Notes: generated from the letters alone by a model not told the origin. Shown: positions 23,551 through 34,323, numbered from the stretch's first letter. The stretch is 64,000 nucleotides of DNA from Cherax quadricarinatus (GCF_038502225.1 NC_091322.1:344501-408500); one strand, 5' to 3'. Program-made: numbers and translations.

Positions 23551-23722
23551 GTAAGGCATATATGCAACAGTTTCGTATCTCTATTGACGAGACGTTTCGC
23601 CTGCTCAGTAGGCTTCTTCAGTTTAAATACAGATAGTAGAAGTTGCCGACTCGTTCTGTCTCCTCTGTATTTAGACTAAAGAAGCCTGCTGAGCGGGCGA
23701 AACGTCGGTATTGTATACCATT
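23551..23722. mobile_element. foldback family F, copy Fb, with two hammerhead-like cores
   Basis: The left end is GTAAGGCATATATGCAACAG and the right end GTCGGTATTGTATACCATT. The minus strand at 23621-23586 reads CTGAAGA, stem II (GCCTAC-TGA-GCAGGC with one mismatch), GAAA, a 3-bp stem III (ACG-TCT-CGT) and C, giving a GUC cleavage triplet. The plus-strand arm at 23676-23703 has CTAAAGA with stem II GCCTGC-TGA-GCGGGC and GAAAC. One extra A separates CTGAAGA from stem II. The two arms are imperfect reverse complements. Confidence 0.65.
23594..23621 (-). ncRNA. hammerhead-ribozyme-like core (best copy)
   Basis: CUGANGA and GAAA boxes, with a stem II between them and a minimal stem III plus GUC just downstream (to 23586), match the conserved hammerhead layout. 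Stem II differs between copies at paired positions. The departure from canonical form is one extra A (23614) before stem II, and stem I is only partly satisfied. The RNA has not been shown to be made or to cleave. Confidence 0.45.
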
Positions 23723-23799
23723 AATATAATGATACTCATCTAGTTACGTTTGCAGGGGATGATTCATAGCTCGTGGTCCTGCAAACTATGTCTTGTTAG

Positions 23800-23905
23800 G
23801 TAAGACGCATATGCAACAGTTAGGTATCTTCATTTCGAAGTAAAGATACCTAACTGTTGCATGTGTCTCTTACCTTACAACCTGTCGGTATTTTATACCA
23901 TTTTG
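23800..23905. mobile_element. short foldback of family F
   Basis: GTAAGACGCATATGCAACAG at 23800 is mirrored by CTGTTGCATGTGTCTCTTAC ending at 23873, with about 30 paired bases around a 10-12 nt loop. The downstream CCTGTCGGTATTTTATACCA is the family's right terminus. The hammerhead-like core is missing in this version. Confidence 0.65.
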
Positions 23906-24254
23906 ATGTTCAAACTATGTCTTATCGACCAGCTTTACTGGCCTCCATAACGCCATCATACTGTCTATCCCTGAAACAGTGTGTGTGAGCGACTGTGTTC
24001 GTCTTTCTCACGCAATACGATAATTATAACGATAAAGGGACTAGGCGTGTCATCAGTCGTCAGCTCAGCCCATGTAGCTACTTCTTTAGCCAGATTATGG
24101 TGTGATAAGGCTACTTGTACGAGTGTGCTTCGTCATGCTCACAACACTAAGTTCCTGGTGTGTGTGTTTCCTTTTCGTTTCGATATACTCCTGACAGTTC
24201 TAGTGCCACTGGAACAGTGAATCTGATTTCGTGAAAATTTCTGTTGTGGGTTAA

Positions 24255-24330
24255 AATACGCCAGGGCCGGGCTGCTATAATAGGAAAGCTCTCGAAACCC
24301 TTCAAAGGTATATCAGAGGTATAGGAAAGG
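24255..24330 (+). pseudogene. LINE family D 3' tail
   Basis: GGAAAGCTCTCGAAACCCTT followed by CAAAGGTATATCAGAGG resembles the family D terminus after the WPRARLQE codons (compare 31.86-31.90 kb). Confidence 0.45.
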
Positions 24331-24489
24331 AAAGATGGGAAGAGAATTTTTACTGCAGTATGTATCTCAAAAAGAAATGCATACATCAGTAAAGAAACAA
24401 TGCAGATTCAGTGTTACGATTGCCTCTCCATATTTCAAAACTACATTGTAAACACTGCTGCTGCTGCAGCTGTGTAACAAGCCTCCCTT

Positions 24490-24718
24490 TTAATTGCATG
24501 ATCGACTAGACTCTTGCTGTCGGCGCCTGCCCCCACCCATCTCGGCCCACATATCCATCACAGCTTGGTTTATCAGGCACACCGCGGAGGTAGTGATCCC
24601 ATTGTCCCTTGAAGTTCCAGTAATATTTCTGAAATCTGCTGGTAGCAGACTGAAAACTCTAGACCCACGGTTGTTGATATTGTGCTCAGGGCTCATTGCT
24701 TTTCACCGGTTCTGTTTT
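24490..24718 (-). pseudogene. LINE family D 3' fragment
   Basis: The minus strand encodes NINNRGSRVFSLLPADFRNI, aligned with INIRGPRLFNILPEDIRNMA of the copy at 48.4 kb, and ends in NQAVMDMWAEM-like remnants of the family D tail in a shifted frame. It abuts a family C fragment on the opposite strand. Confidence 0.65.
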
Positions 24719-24721
24719 ACA

Positions 24722-25180
24722 CCCAGGCGTAGAATTAGGGGGGATATGATTGAGGTGTATAAATGGAAGACAGGAACAAATAAAGGGGATGTAAATAGCG
24801 TGCTGAAAATATCTAGCCTAGACAGGACTCGCAGCAGTGGTTTCAAATTGGAAAAATTCAGATTCAGGAAGGAAATAGGAAAGCACTGGTTTGGTAATAG
24901 AGTTGTGGATGAGTGGAACAAATTCCCAAGCACAGTTATAGAGGCTTAAACGTTGTGTAGTTTTAAAAAATAGGTTAGATAAATACATGAGTGGGTGTGG
25001 GTGAGTGTGAGTTGGACCTGATTAGCTTGTGCTACTAGGTCAGTTGCCGTGTTCCTTCCTTAAGTGAATGTGACCTGACCTGACTAGGTTGAGTGCATTG
25101 GCTTAAGCCGGTAGGAGACTTGGACCTGCCTCGCATGGGCCAGTAGGCCTGCTGCAGTGTTCCTTCTTTCTTATGTTCTT
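24722..25180 (+). pseudogene. LINE family C 3' end
   Basis: 24731-24948 encodes RIRGDMIEVYKWKTG, LDRTRSSGFKLEKFRFRKEI and HWFGNRVVDEWNKFPSTVIE, the conserved end of another jockey/CR1-type ORF2, stopping at TAA. The 3' region ends near 25175 with GGGCCAGTAGGCCTGCTGCA and a short TTCTT tail. Family C is distinct from A, B and D but shares the RxRGDMI...YK...RxV..WN layout. Confidence 0.75.
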
Positions 25181-25354
25181 CTTATACCCATGATATGGGT
25201 AGTAGTTGCCCCATACCCGTCTGTGGGCAGTAGACGAGTAACTTAGTTTTCTTTGGTAATCGTGCAGGACTAAGTTTGTTTATGTTCAGCGAGGTCTGTG
25301 TGATATACCGGAGCAGGAAGCTGTGATGTGTATGGAATGTTGTAAAACCAGAAA

Positions 25355-25860
25355 CTTTTCTTGCTCTCCTTTTCCCCTCCTGTTCTCTCCATCTTGCTCC
25401 TTCCCCCTCCATCCCTCCATCTCATCCCCCGGTTTCTTTCCCCTAACCTTTTCCTGGGCACCTTCCCATCCGCTCCCTTCTATTGTCATTGTCTCCCCAT
25501 CCTCCCTGCTCCATCTTGTTCCTTCCCCTCCTTTCACCTCGCCTCACATTCCCTGGTTCTTTTCACTCCTATCCTATTCCTCTGCTGTTCCCAGATCTTT
25601 CTATCCTCTCTCTGGCTTCCGCTAGTACCTAGTAAAGTTTCCATATATTGGGTAAATAGGATCTGTACACCTAATAATGTTGATTAGAAAAAGTAAAAAA
25701 AAAAAATTCCATCCACTCCTATCCCATTCCATCTGTTCCTGTTTCTCCAGACCCTCCTTCCTCTCATTCTTTCTTCCCTTCTACCTTTTGTTTTGTTTTA
25801 CATATTATCCCCTTCCCCCTCCATTTTTATTCTCTCTGTAGGACCGTAAGAAAATAATTA
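25355..25860. repeat. polypyrimidine-rich DNA
   Basis: Long CT-rich stretches (25360-25620 and 25700-25840) with CCTCCATC-type phrases. Open frames on either strand are compositional and carry no domain. Comparable short tracts lie at 9.3, 13.65, 37.3 and 43.15 kb. Confidence 0.5.
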
Positions 25861-25904
25861 GTAATGTAAGCTCGTTTCACAACATGAACTTGAAGAGCGA
25901 AACA

Positions 25905-26070
25905 TTGCAATGTGTGAGGGAGTGTGTCAGTATGAGGGAAAGTGCCAAGGTGAGGAAGTGTGTCAGTGTGAGGTTGTGTGAAGAAGTGTCAGTGTGAGGG
26001 AGAGTGCCAGTGTGAGGGAGTGCCAGCGTGAGGGAGAGTGCCAGCGTGAGGGAGAGTGTCAGTGATAGTG
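25905..26070. repeat. short GT/GA-rich minisatellite
   Basis: A degenerate unit of 16-18 bp, AGTGCCAGYGTGAGGGAG, is repeated about eight times. Confidence 0.75.
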
Positions 26071-26485
26071 GCAACAAAGCTTCCTGGGTGTGGTGGTCCG
26101 TGTTGGGCGGCACATTGTTCACTGCTGACCTGTGACCTCCCTGGATGCCACTCTCTCACCCCTGACCTCAGGCTGCCACACTCTGATCCTTGACTTTTAG
26201 GTGTCAGAAACTTTACCACCCCTTCAACAAATAACTCCAAAAACAAACAAATGTAACATCATTTATTTGTGCAACCAACAACAACAAAATGTCATTTATT
26301 ATTGAACGAATCACAAAAGTCAAATGCAATATTTGCAGCTTACTTGGAGGTCCATATAAAAGACTCACAATGTACTATGGATACGATCTAGGTGGATGTA
26401 ACCGAGAAATAAATAGGGAACGGAAAGCATTGGTCTGTAAGACAGTCGCTTATTTACACTGAGACTTAATATCACATGTTATATA
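26071..26485. other. no feature recognised
   Basis: I see no gene or repeat family in this stretch. Confidence 0.35.
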
Positions 26486-26489
26486 GACG

Positions 26490-27310
26490 AAGTTTAGGCA
26501 GTAAAAAGTGAAGATCAGAATCTAGTTATTGTACTTTTATATAAACACCAGATGCAAAGACTAGCTATTGAAAGTCGAATCTTGTCTTGAAAATCTTTCA
26601 GACCCGGTCCTAAACCTCATATTGCTTGGTGATTTCTATTTAAAGACATCAGCAATGGATTCTTTAACAAATGCTTGTGCTTTAACAGATACCAATGGCC
26701 CATCATTTCGTGTGCAAAATGATGGGCCATGGTCATAGGTAAGCAGATGGATTTTCTAGTTTCTAACACAGAACACAAAGAATAATAAACAGAGCAAAAT
26801 CCAGCATCAGCGAGGTAGAAAGCTCAGTACCCTAAGACACAGTCCTGGTACCTCTGTTGTTTCTTATCCTCATAGCAGACATAGAAAAAACACCCATCAC
26901 AGTTTTGTATCATCATTGCTAGATAACACTAAGATAAGCATGAAGTCACCTCTTTAGAAGACCAAGAAAAATTACAGGAAAATATAAGTAGGATTTTCCA
27001 GTGGGCAGTGGAGAACAACATGACGTTCAATGGTGATAAATTCCAGCTGTTTTAGATACGGAAAGAATAAAGAAATCAAAAGGGACACTGTATACAGAAC
27101 TCAAGTGGATCATCAGATAGAACGAAAGGAACACGTGAAAGACTTGGGAGTAATTATAAGGGGTGACTTTTCTTTCCAAGAGCACATTACGGCAAATGTT
27201 ACAACAGCCAGGAAGATGACGGGGTAAATAATGAGAACTTTCGAAACAAGGGACATTTTTCAAACCGCTTGTGCTTTCTCGTTTAGAATATTGTTAATGT
27301 TGACGACCCC
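26490..27310 (+). pseudogene. LINE family D, decayed and rearranged
   Basis: 26490-26645 holds an endonuclease remnant ending in CATATTGCTTGGTGATTTCT. A 14-bp perfect hairpin at 26695-26730 marks an abrupt jump to the RT region. There the remnants include PLLFLILIADIE-like codons near 26850, and 27090-27220 gives HQIERKEHVKDLGVIIRGDF. Stops are frequent and the C-terminal part is lost near 27310. Confidence 0.65.
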
Positions 27311-27900
27311 GTTCTTGCTCAAAATCTTTTTATAACAGTTTTAGTATGCTGGACTCATAAGAAATTGTTTGACGCAGACTAAAGAGAAGAAACGAAGTCT
27401 GTGAATGGTGTCACATAATATATTTTGCCTGCATTGCTTGTTTAATAACGAGTTTAATGAAGGCTTCAAAAGCAAATATATTTGTGATAAAGAATGTAGG
27501 AAAGAAGTTGGGAAAAAAAGGAAAAAAAAATCCCGCTGGAAACAAAGATTGAGGTTCACAAAGTGTCAAATAACTGGAGGCGTTTCATGGCTCTCACATT
27601 CTGGGACTTTTTTTGGTGTGTTACTCGTCACCTCTATATCACAACAGTATATCATACTTGACAGCAGTCAGTGTCATAAACTGTGCTACAGCTGACTCAG
27701 CAGTCGAGTGCACCTTACAACCATCACAATAAACCACCATAATTTCCCATAACCGTCACATAAACGTCAAAACTCACGTGTACATGACAGCCGTGACGCA
27801 AGTTATGCCATCAAGACTTTGTAACACCTTTCTTCAGATATAAGAGAAATTACTTCCTTTGATCTCATAATAGAATTGATTAATTCCTTCAAATTGTTTC
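27311..27900. other. no feature recognised
   Basis: Open frames of 60-96 codons here (for example 27405-27695) are lysine-rich or compositional and show no domain. Confidence 0.35.
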
Positions 27901-27904
27901 TGTT

Positions 27905-28035
27905 CAGCAGGTCTTTCGTCCTTACGTCGGACTGCGTGCAACGAGCACTAACAGCCTAACTGACCAGATAGTCAACCAAGAGGCCTGGTCTGAGACCGGG
28001 CTGTGGGGCGATGAATATAGGAACTATCAGCAAAC
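27905..28035 (+). pseudogene. LINE family A-like 3' end
   Basis: TACGTCGGACTGCGTGCAAC, then ACTAACAGCCTAACTGACCA and GAGGCCTGGTCTGAGACCGG match the terminus encoding YVGLRAASSNSLVDQ...EAW. Confidence 0.6.
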
Positions 28036-28309
28036 GTTACGTAATATCATAACATCTTTGTCGTGAACGGAATTGCGTTACGTCCGCCACAAGTGTCAGT
28101 ACACTTTACTACAACAGGAGGGAGCTGTACCCTCAGCGTAACACTGAATGCTGTGTCTGGATGATACAAGTTGCAACAGTTTGAAAAAAAAAGTATGAAA
28201 TTTCTCAAGTCGTTCTGTTTACATGTCATTAGTCTGGAGTCTGGCACCCCAAGGAGGAAATCTGGCATTCCAAAGAGGAGGAAATCTGCCACTACAAGGA
28301 GGAGAATGT

Positions 28310-28530
28310 TTGTCGCTACCAGAAACGTTGCTGGGACATGTGTAGAAATCTTCAAGAGGAAACTCAGCAAGTGCCTCCGTCAAGTTCCAGATCATCCAAG
28401 CTGTGATGGATATGTGGGCCAGCGAGCCGTCAGCAGCAACAGTTTAGCTGACCAGGCAATTACCAAACAGACGTGGCCAAGGGCCAGGCTGCAGGAGTAG
28501 CCAAATTCTCGAAACCCATCAATAGTTAGG
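28310..28530 (+). pseudogene. LINE family D 3' end
   Basis: The plus strand encodes TRNVAGTCVEIFKRKLSKCL, then RQVPDHPSCDGYVGQRAVSS and TWPRARLQE with a stop, the family D terminus. The 110 bp upstream contain short GGAGGAAATCTGGCA-type duplications. Confidence 0.75.
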
Positions 28531-28990
28531 CAAGAAAGAAGTAGTCTTGTACTACAGAGTTGGGAGTCTGAGACTTCAAGGAAGAGAGACTGCACAGAAA
28601 GACTACACAGAGAGACTACACGGAAGAGAGAGTCTGGCACTACAGGTGTCAGTATAGCTACTGAATCCCCTGTATATGTATAGCTTATCTGAGTATCGTA
28701 GTTAGTACCATCCATATGTTTTACATACACGATCCCTTTGCTAGGCTCAGTGACTAGCATGTGTGACGTCACGTGATGCCGTGGTGAGCCCTTCGCGCCT
28801 GGGATCCTTCCCGGTTCCCGTTAGACCTACCAAGCAGCTACAAGCAGGCTGGGCCTCCCTCTTCCACACTCTGCTAATATATGTGATACCATTCAACAAG
28901 TGTGTTTAACTCCAACCATCATATCTCCTACGAACCCCCATTACACAGGAAGTAGAGAGTCTGGCACTACTGTTATTAGTTTGCACCTTT
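28531..28990. other. short AGAGACTACAC repeats, otherwise nothing
   Basis: 28575-28640 has about five degenerate AGAGAGACTACACGGA units. The rest has no recognisable feature. Confidence 0.35.
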
Positions 28991-28999
28991 TAGGGATTG

Positions 29000-29130
29000 A
29001 ATTTAGGTAGGTGTGGTGCCTACGATGGAGTACGTGCTGTTGGCACCAACAACCTGATCAATCATGTCATCAGCCAGGTGTGATCTGGGAGCAGGCCGCA
29101 GGGGTCGACTATAGGTAGGTAGGTAGATCA
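29000..29130 (+). pseudogene. LINE family A-like 3' end
   Basis: TACGTGCTGTTGGCACCAAC, AACCTGATCAATCATGTCAT and a final TAGGTAGGTAGGTAG follow the family A tail pattern. Confidence 0.5.
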
Positions 29131-29224
29131 GCGCCCAATTTCATGCCTGCTTTCTCAACATTATCTTCTGACTTTACTCGCTATGTATTCCGAAATCCAC
29201 TTGAGTAACTTGACGACTTTCACT

Positions 29225-30345
29225 GCTGCCACTTGAGTACCTTCACGTATACTCCTGCCACTTGAGTACCTTCACGTATACTCCTGCCACTTGAGTACCT
29301 TCACGTATACTCCTGCCACTTGAGTACCTTCACGTATACTCCTGCCACTTGAGTACCTTCACGTATACTCCTGCCACTTGAGTACCTTCCTACCACTTGA
29401 GTACCTTCACGTATACTCCTGTCACTTGAGTACCTTCACGTATACTCCTGCCACTTGAGTACCTTCACGTATACTCCTGCCACTTGAGTACCTTCACGTA
29501 TACTCCTGCCACTTGAGTACCTTCACGTTTACTCCTGCCACTTGAGTACCTTCACGTATACTCCTGCCACTTGAGTACCTTCACGTATACTCCTGCCACT
29601 TGAGTGCCTTCACGTATACTCCTGCCACTTGAGTATCTTCACGTTTACTCCTGCCACTTGAGTATCTTCACGTATACTCCTGCCACTTGAGTGCCTTCAC
29701 GTATACTCCTGCCACTTGAGTATCTTCACGTTTACTCCTGCCACTTGAGTACCTTCACGTATACTCCTGCCACTTGAGTGCCTTCACGTATACTCCTGCC
29801 ACTTGAGTACCTTCACGTATACTCCTGCCACTTGAGTACCTTCACGTATACTCCTGCCACTTGAGTACCTTCACGTATACTCCTGCCACTTGAGTACCTT
29901 CACGTATACTCCTGCCACTTGAGTACCTTCACATTTACTCCTGCCACTTGAGTACCTTCACGTTTACTCCTGCCACTTGAGTACCTTCTCGTTTACTCCT
30001 ACCACTTGAGTACCTTCACGTTTACTCCTGCCACTTGAGTACCTTCACGTATGCTCCTACCACTTGAGTACCTTCACGTTTACTCCTACCACTTGTGTAC
30101 CTTCACGTTTACTCCTACCACTTGTGTACCTTCACGTTTACTCCTACCACTTGAGTACCTTCACGTTTACTCCTACCACTTGTGTACCTTCACGTTTACT
30201 CCTACCACTTGAGTACCTTCACGTTTACTCCTACCACTTGAGTACCTTCACGTTTACTCCTACCACTTGAGTACCTTCACGTTTACTCCTACCACTTGAG
30301 TACCTTCACGTTTACTCCTGCCACTTGAGTACCTACACGTTTATT
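29225..30345. repeat. 29-bp minisatellite
   Basis: About 38 tandem copies of CACTTGAGTACCTTCACGTA plus TACTCCTGC. Variants are ordered: CGTATACTCCTGC units dominate the left, while CGTTTACTCCTAC and TTGTGTACC units cluster right of about 29990. One unit near 29385 is shortened. There are no unique spacers, so it is not a CRISPR array. Confidence 0.95.
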
Positions 30346-30770
30346 CCAGGGCAAATGGAGCAGAAGAATACTTACAGACTATTGCTGGACATTGGCAAGA
30401 GATGATTCTTTAGCCGACTATAAGCGTCAAGCAAAAAGGCAGAGAGTATGTACGGATTGAGTTTGAAACATACTGACACATATTGTACGTTATAATAAAA
30501 TAATCAAATATTACAGGTTTCGTATCTTTACACTTACAGCCAATAAGCATTTTTCAAGGTGATATTTGGATTCAGGACATTAAAATACATAAGAATTAAT
30601 TACTGTCATTTAAGAGGCATACAACTTTTCAAAAACTGTTGACCACGAATAACCACGCAGCTGATTATTCGTGACTGCTTAATTAATCACTGAGCGATTC
30701 ATCATATAGCTAAGACCCGTGTTATCAGATAAAATATTTTCCTGACTGTAGTGTATACGTTGATCTGTGT
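30346..30770. other. no feature recognised
   Basis: AT-rich sequence between the minisatellite and the next LINE tail. I see no gene or repeat. Confidence 0.35.
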
Positions 30771-30774
30771 ACGG

Positions 30775-31245
30775 CTGGCACCAACAGCCTTGGCGATCAG
30801 ACCTCATTCATTAATAGCCTTGGCCATCAGACCTCATGCAACAACAGCCTTGGCGACCAAATCTCATGCATCATAATTAAACGGAAAGTATGGGAAACGC
30901 CAACAGCCGACCTGCCTCTCTCTGCTCCCTATCTTCGACTAACCCACAAGTGCCTACAGGGTGAAGGGTGTTTGAAATCCTGCTATGGTCAGCAGCAATA
31001 TGATAACAGTCAGTGATTCACGTAGACGGTTGGTAGTGAGTCATCTACTGGTACACTGGTTACTGGTAACTGGTTACTAGGAACTGGTACTACTACTGAG
31101 AATCAGACCTCGTGAACCAACAGCCTTGGCGATCAGACGTCATGAACCAACAGCCTTGGCGATCAGACCTCATGCACAAACAGCCTTGGCGATCAGATCA
31201 TGAGGTCTGATCCAGAACCGGACCACGGGGCGGTGACCTTCGAAA
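30775..31245 (+). repeat. amplified piece of a LINE 3' tail
   Basis: A unit of about 29 bp, ACCAACAGCCTTGGCGATCA plus GACCTCATG, occurs three times at 30778-30870 and three to four times at 31097-31205. The unit corresponds to the LINE family A terminus (compare CACCAACAACCTGATCAATC at 29045). The second block ends in a regular tail (GGTCTGATCCAGAACCGGAC), so the repeat arose inside a LINE copy. Confidence 0.7.
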
Positions 31246-31640
31246 ACAACTACAGATAACATCATGTGGGAGTGGGAAAGTGATGGTTGAGCACAGTGGT
31301 GCTATTGTCGCTGTTTTCCTCCTGCTGGGATGGGTAGGAAATTGTGATTGGGGGAGCATATATGATCTTGCTTAGCCGGGACGGTGTGCAGGCTCTGTGC
31401 AGAGGCAGCTGCAGAGGTGGGGTTCCAGTGTCATAGGTCACAGGTAGTGTGTTGTGTGGTGATAGTGTTACAAGCAGATGTGTTGGTGATACTGTTGAAG
31501 TAAGGAAATATATTTATAAGAGTGCCAGTATGTGTATTGCAGGCAAATTATGAATGTTGTGGGTGTAATGTACTTGTGGTTGTAGATGATTATTGTTGTT
31601 GGTGTAGATTATTATTTCTGTAATATTTCCTTTCTGATTT
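31246..31640. other. GT-rich DNA, no feature recognised
   Basis: I see no gene or repeat family here. Confidence 0.35.
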
Positions 31641-31689
31641 AGGTGGCTTGGTCTGAGACCTACCGGAAAGACGATGGCGATACTAAAAG

Positions 31690-31905
31690 ATATCAGAAAC
31701 ACTGCTGGAACAAGTGTAAAATTTTCAAGAGGAAACTAGACAAATACCTCAACCAGATGCCAGACCAACTAGGCTGTGATAGATACGTGGGCCAATGCGT
31801 CACCATCAGCAACAGCCTGGTTGACCAGGCAAGCACCAGAATAGCATGGCCCAGGGCCAGACTGCAGGAGTAGGAAAACTCTCAAAACTCTTCAAAGCTA
31901 AAGGT
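31690..31905 (+). pseudogene. LINE family D 3' end
   Basis: The plus strand encodes IFKRKLDKYLNQMPDQLGCD, RYVGQCVTISNSLVDQASTR and WPRARLQE, then a stop. It is a clean short 5'-truncated copy of the family D terminus. Confidence 0.8.
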
Positions 31906-32122
31906 ATATCAATGATAAAATTGAACTTTACTGTAATGAAAGATATAAGAATGAGTTATGTAGGAACACTAGAACTGTTTCAGCATCTGTGGTCGCAGAC
32001 TTTTCAACCTTCTACTAACAGATACAGTCAGTAAAAGAAATACTGCAGGAACAAGAATAATTGTTAACAAGATGGAAGTGTACCAAATCCTTCAGTAAAA
32101 TGGTTTAGAAAACCGACAACTC

Positions 32123-32436
32123 GAAGAATAAGACACTTGTGTAACATTTGGGAATCATTATTGAGGAAACGCTTCGCCATACAGTGTCTTCATTAGTTCA
32201 ATACAAAGAAGAACTGTAGAAATAGAGGAGTTTGAGGTAATTAGTCCCCTCAGCTTGAAATCGATGTGTTCAATCAGTCTTGATAGATTGAACACATCGA
32301 TTCCAGGCTGAGGAACTGATTACCTAAACTCCTCATTTTCTTCCGTTCTGTTTTATATTGGACTGATGAAGTCACTGTGTGGCGAAGCGTTTCCTCAATA
32401 ATAATTCCTAAATGTTGCACAAGTGTCTTATTCTTC
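32123..32436. mobile_element. large foldback of family F, copy Fc
   Basis: Arms 32123-32275 and 32286-32436 are imperfect reverse complements of about 150 bp around a 10-bp spacer. The plus-strand core at 32363-32389 reads CTGATGA, stem II GTCAC-TGT-GTGGC, then GAAGC in place of GAAAC. The other arm has CTAATGA on the minus strand (32196 downward). Ends carry AAGACACTTGTGTAAC and its partner GTTGCACAAGTGTCTT. No protein is encoded. Confidence 0.75.
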
Positions 32437-32639
32437 AGCCAGGATATGTTGGCTTCATAAGTCTGCGGGGTCGTGAGCAGCAATAGCTTGCTTAATCGGG
32501 CAGTCAGCAGGGAAGTCTGGCCTTAGGCCGTGCTGCAGGTGTAGAACTATTAAAAGTGGTTACAGGTATGATAGACTTGGGGTAGGGGTGTACCACAGTA
32601 TCACATTGGGTATTGGTGGATATCGGTTAATTTTGATGG

Positions 32640-32765
32640 TATCAGTTTCTACCTGGAGCTTACCAGGAGAGAATTCCGAGGGGTCAACGCCCCCGCGGCC
32701 CGGTCCCAAACCAGCCCTCCCAAGTGGATGTCCAAATCATCCAAGCTGCTGGTGTATCTGCAAAA
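32640..32765 (-). pseudogene. LINE family A 3' end
   Basis: Plus-strand CTACCTGGAGCTTACCAGGA followed by GGTCAACGCCCCCGCGGCCC is the complement of the family A terminus. It stops after about 120 bp. Confidence 0.7.
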
Positions 32766-32879
32766 AAATCTAGAATAAACTGAACACTTCAGAATACGAG
32801 CTGTGTGTCGCAAGATCTGTTTGTTTTATTGAATATCATGACAAATGTTGGTTAATTGATGAACAATTTTTTTTCAATA

Positions 32880-33075
32880 TTCACACGTAAGGAGAATTGA
32901 CAACGAACCCTTTACCATCTTCAAAGAAATAACTTAATTCCTGATCAGCTGGACTGTGTTGCCTACTACGTTGGACTGCGTTCTGCTAGCACCAACAACC
33001 TAACTAATCAGGTCATCAACGAAGAGGCCTGATTTGAGACCAAGCCACGAGGGTGATTACTCCCGTAATCAGCAA
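32880..33075 (+). pseudogene. LINE family A-like 3' end
   Basis: GATCAGCTGGACTGTGTTGC, TACGTTGGACTGCGTTCTGC and GAGGCCTGATTTGAGACCAA match the family A terminus on the plus strand. It is decayed. Confidence 0.6.
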
Positions 33076-33339
33076 CAGGCAACTCCATGAGGTATGTTAA
33101 TCCACCTGTAGTGCATCCGGCATCAGTAACTCCACGAGGTTTGTCGCATTAATATTTCAGTTCATGCATATAATTGGTCTCTGCTACTTCCTCCCCGCCA
33201 GTGCGTGTTGACGCACGCAGATATGCAGCAGGTACAATATAAGGGACGGGAGGGAAGGGGACAGATGTTGGACACATGTTTTGAGGGATGGAAGAAAAGG
33301 AGGAGACAGCTAGCATAAAGATGATGTAAGACATGCTAC

Positions 33340-34300
33340 ACACGAGTTACCAAGTATTATGAATGAGATGTTAGACGAGTACTGTATCATTTGCAGATGA
33401 CAACAAAATAGTGTGAAAATGAACTGTGTAGAAAACAAGGAAAAATTCCAGGAAGATACAAGCAGGATTTTCCAGTAGACAGTGGAAAATAACATGACGT
33501 TTAATAGTGATAAGTTCCAGCTGTTAGATATAGAAATAATGGCGAATTCAAAAGGCCGACTTTATACAAAACCCAAGAGCATCAAATAGAACGAAAGGAA
33601 CACGTGAAAAACCATGAAGTAATAATGTCGGCTGACATTTCTTTCAAAGAACATAATAAGGTAAATGTCACAATATCTAGGAAAATGACAGGGTGGATAA
33701 TGATAGCTTTCAAAACGAGGGAAACAGCGCCAGTGGTGGCAGTATTCAAATTGCTTGTGCTCTCTCGTTTTGAGTATTGCCCAGTGTTGACGGGCCCCAT
33801 TCGGTATAGGGGAGATAGTAGAAATAGAACAGGTACAGAGATCTTTGGCTGCCAGCTTACATCCAATAAAACATTTAAATTAACGGGAACGCCTCAAAGT
33901 TCTAAATATGCACTCGCTGGAGCGGAGAAAAGATACATGATAATATATACCTGGAAAGTACTGGAAGGCCTGGTCTCAAAACAACATACTGGTGTGAAAG
34001 ATATGAGAGGAAGTGTAAAATGAATGCAGCGAAATGCAGGAGTGCCGTGGGCATAATAAGAGAAATTTGTATCAACATCCATGATCTCAGACTATTCAAC
34101 TTCTTACCAGAAAATATCAGAGACACTTTGGGACGAGTGTAGAAGTCTTCAAAAGGAAACTGGACAAGCATCGCCACGAAATTCCAGATCAACCATGCTA
34201 TGGATATGCAGGGGATGGGGGCTTTGCTGCCAGCAGCAACAGCACCGTACAAGCCTGACCGAAGGCCGAAGTCCAATAGAAAAACTCAAAATTCATCAAA
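33340..34300 (+). pseudogene. LINE family D, RT to 3' end, decayed
   Basis: SFADD-like codons lie near 33390, NNMTFNSDKFQL at about 33490, and an open frame at 33604-34023 covers ADISFKEHNKVNVTISRKMT to YMIIYTWKVLEGLV. The reading continues in another frame to the terminal region near 34250. Several frameshifts and a stop in the linker make it inactive. Confidence 0.75.
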
Positions 34301-34323
34301 GGTTTGAATTGAGAGGCAAGTGG

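Noticed and set aside
25323..25687. Serine/proline-rich frames of about 100 codons
   Set aside because: They lie in a polypyrimidine tract with frames open on both strands; the composition explains them.
29225..30345. CRISPR-like regular 29-bp repeats
   Set aside because: The units are directly adjacent with no unique spacers, and the window is eukaryotic. It is a minisatellite.
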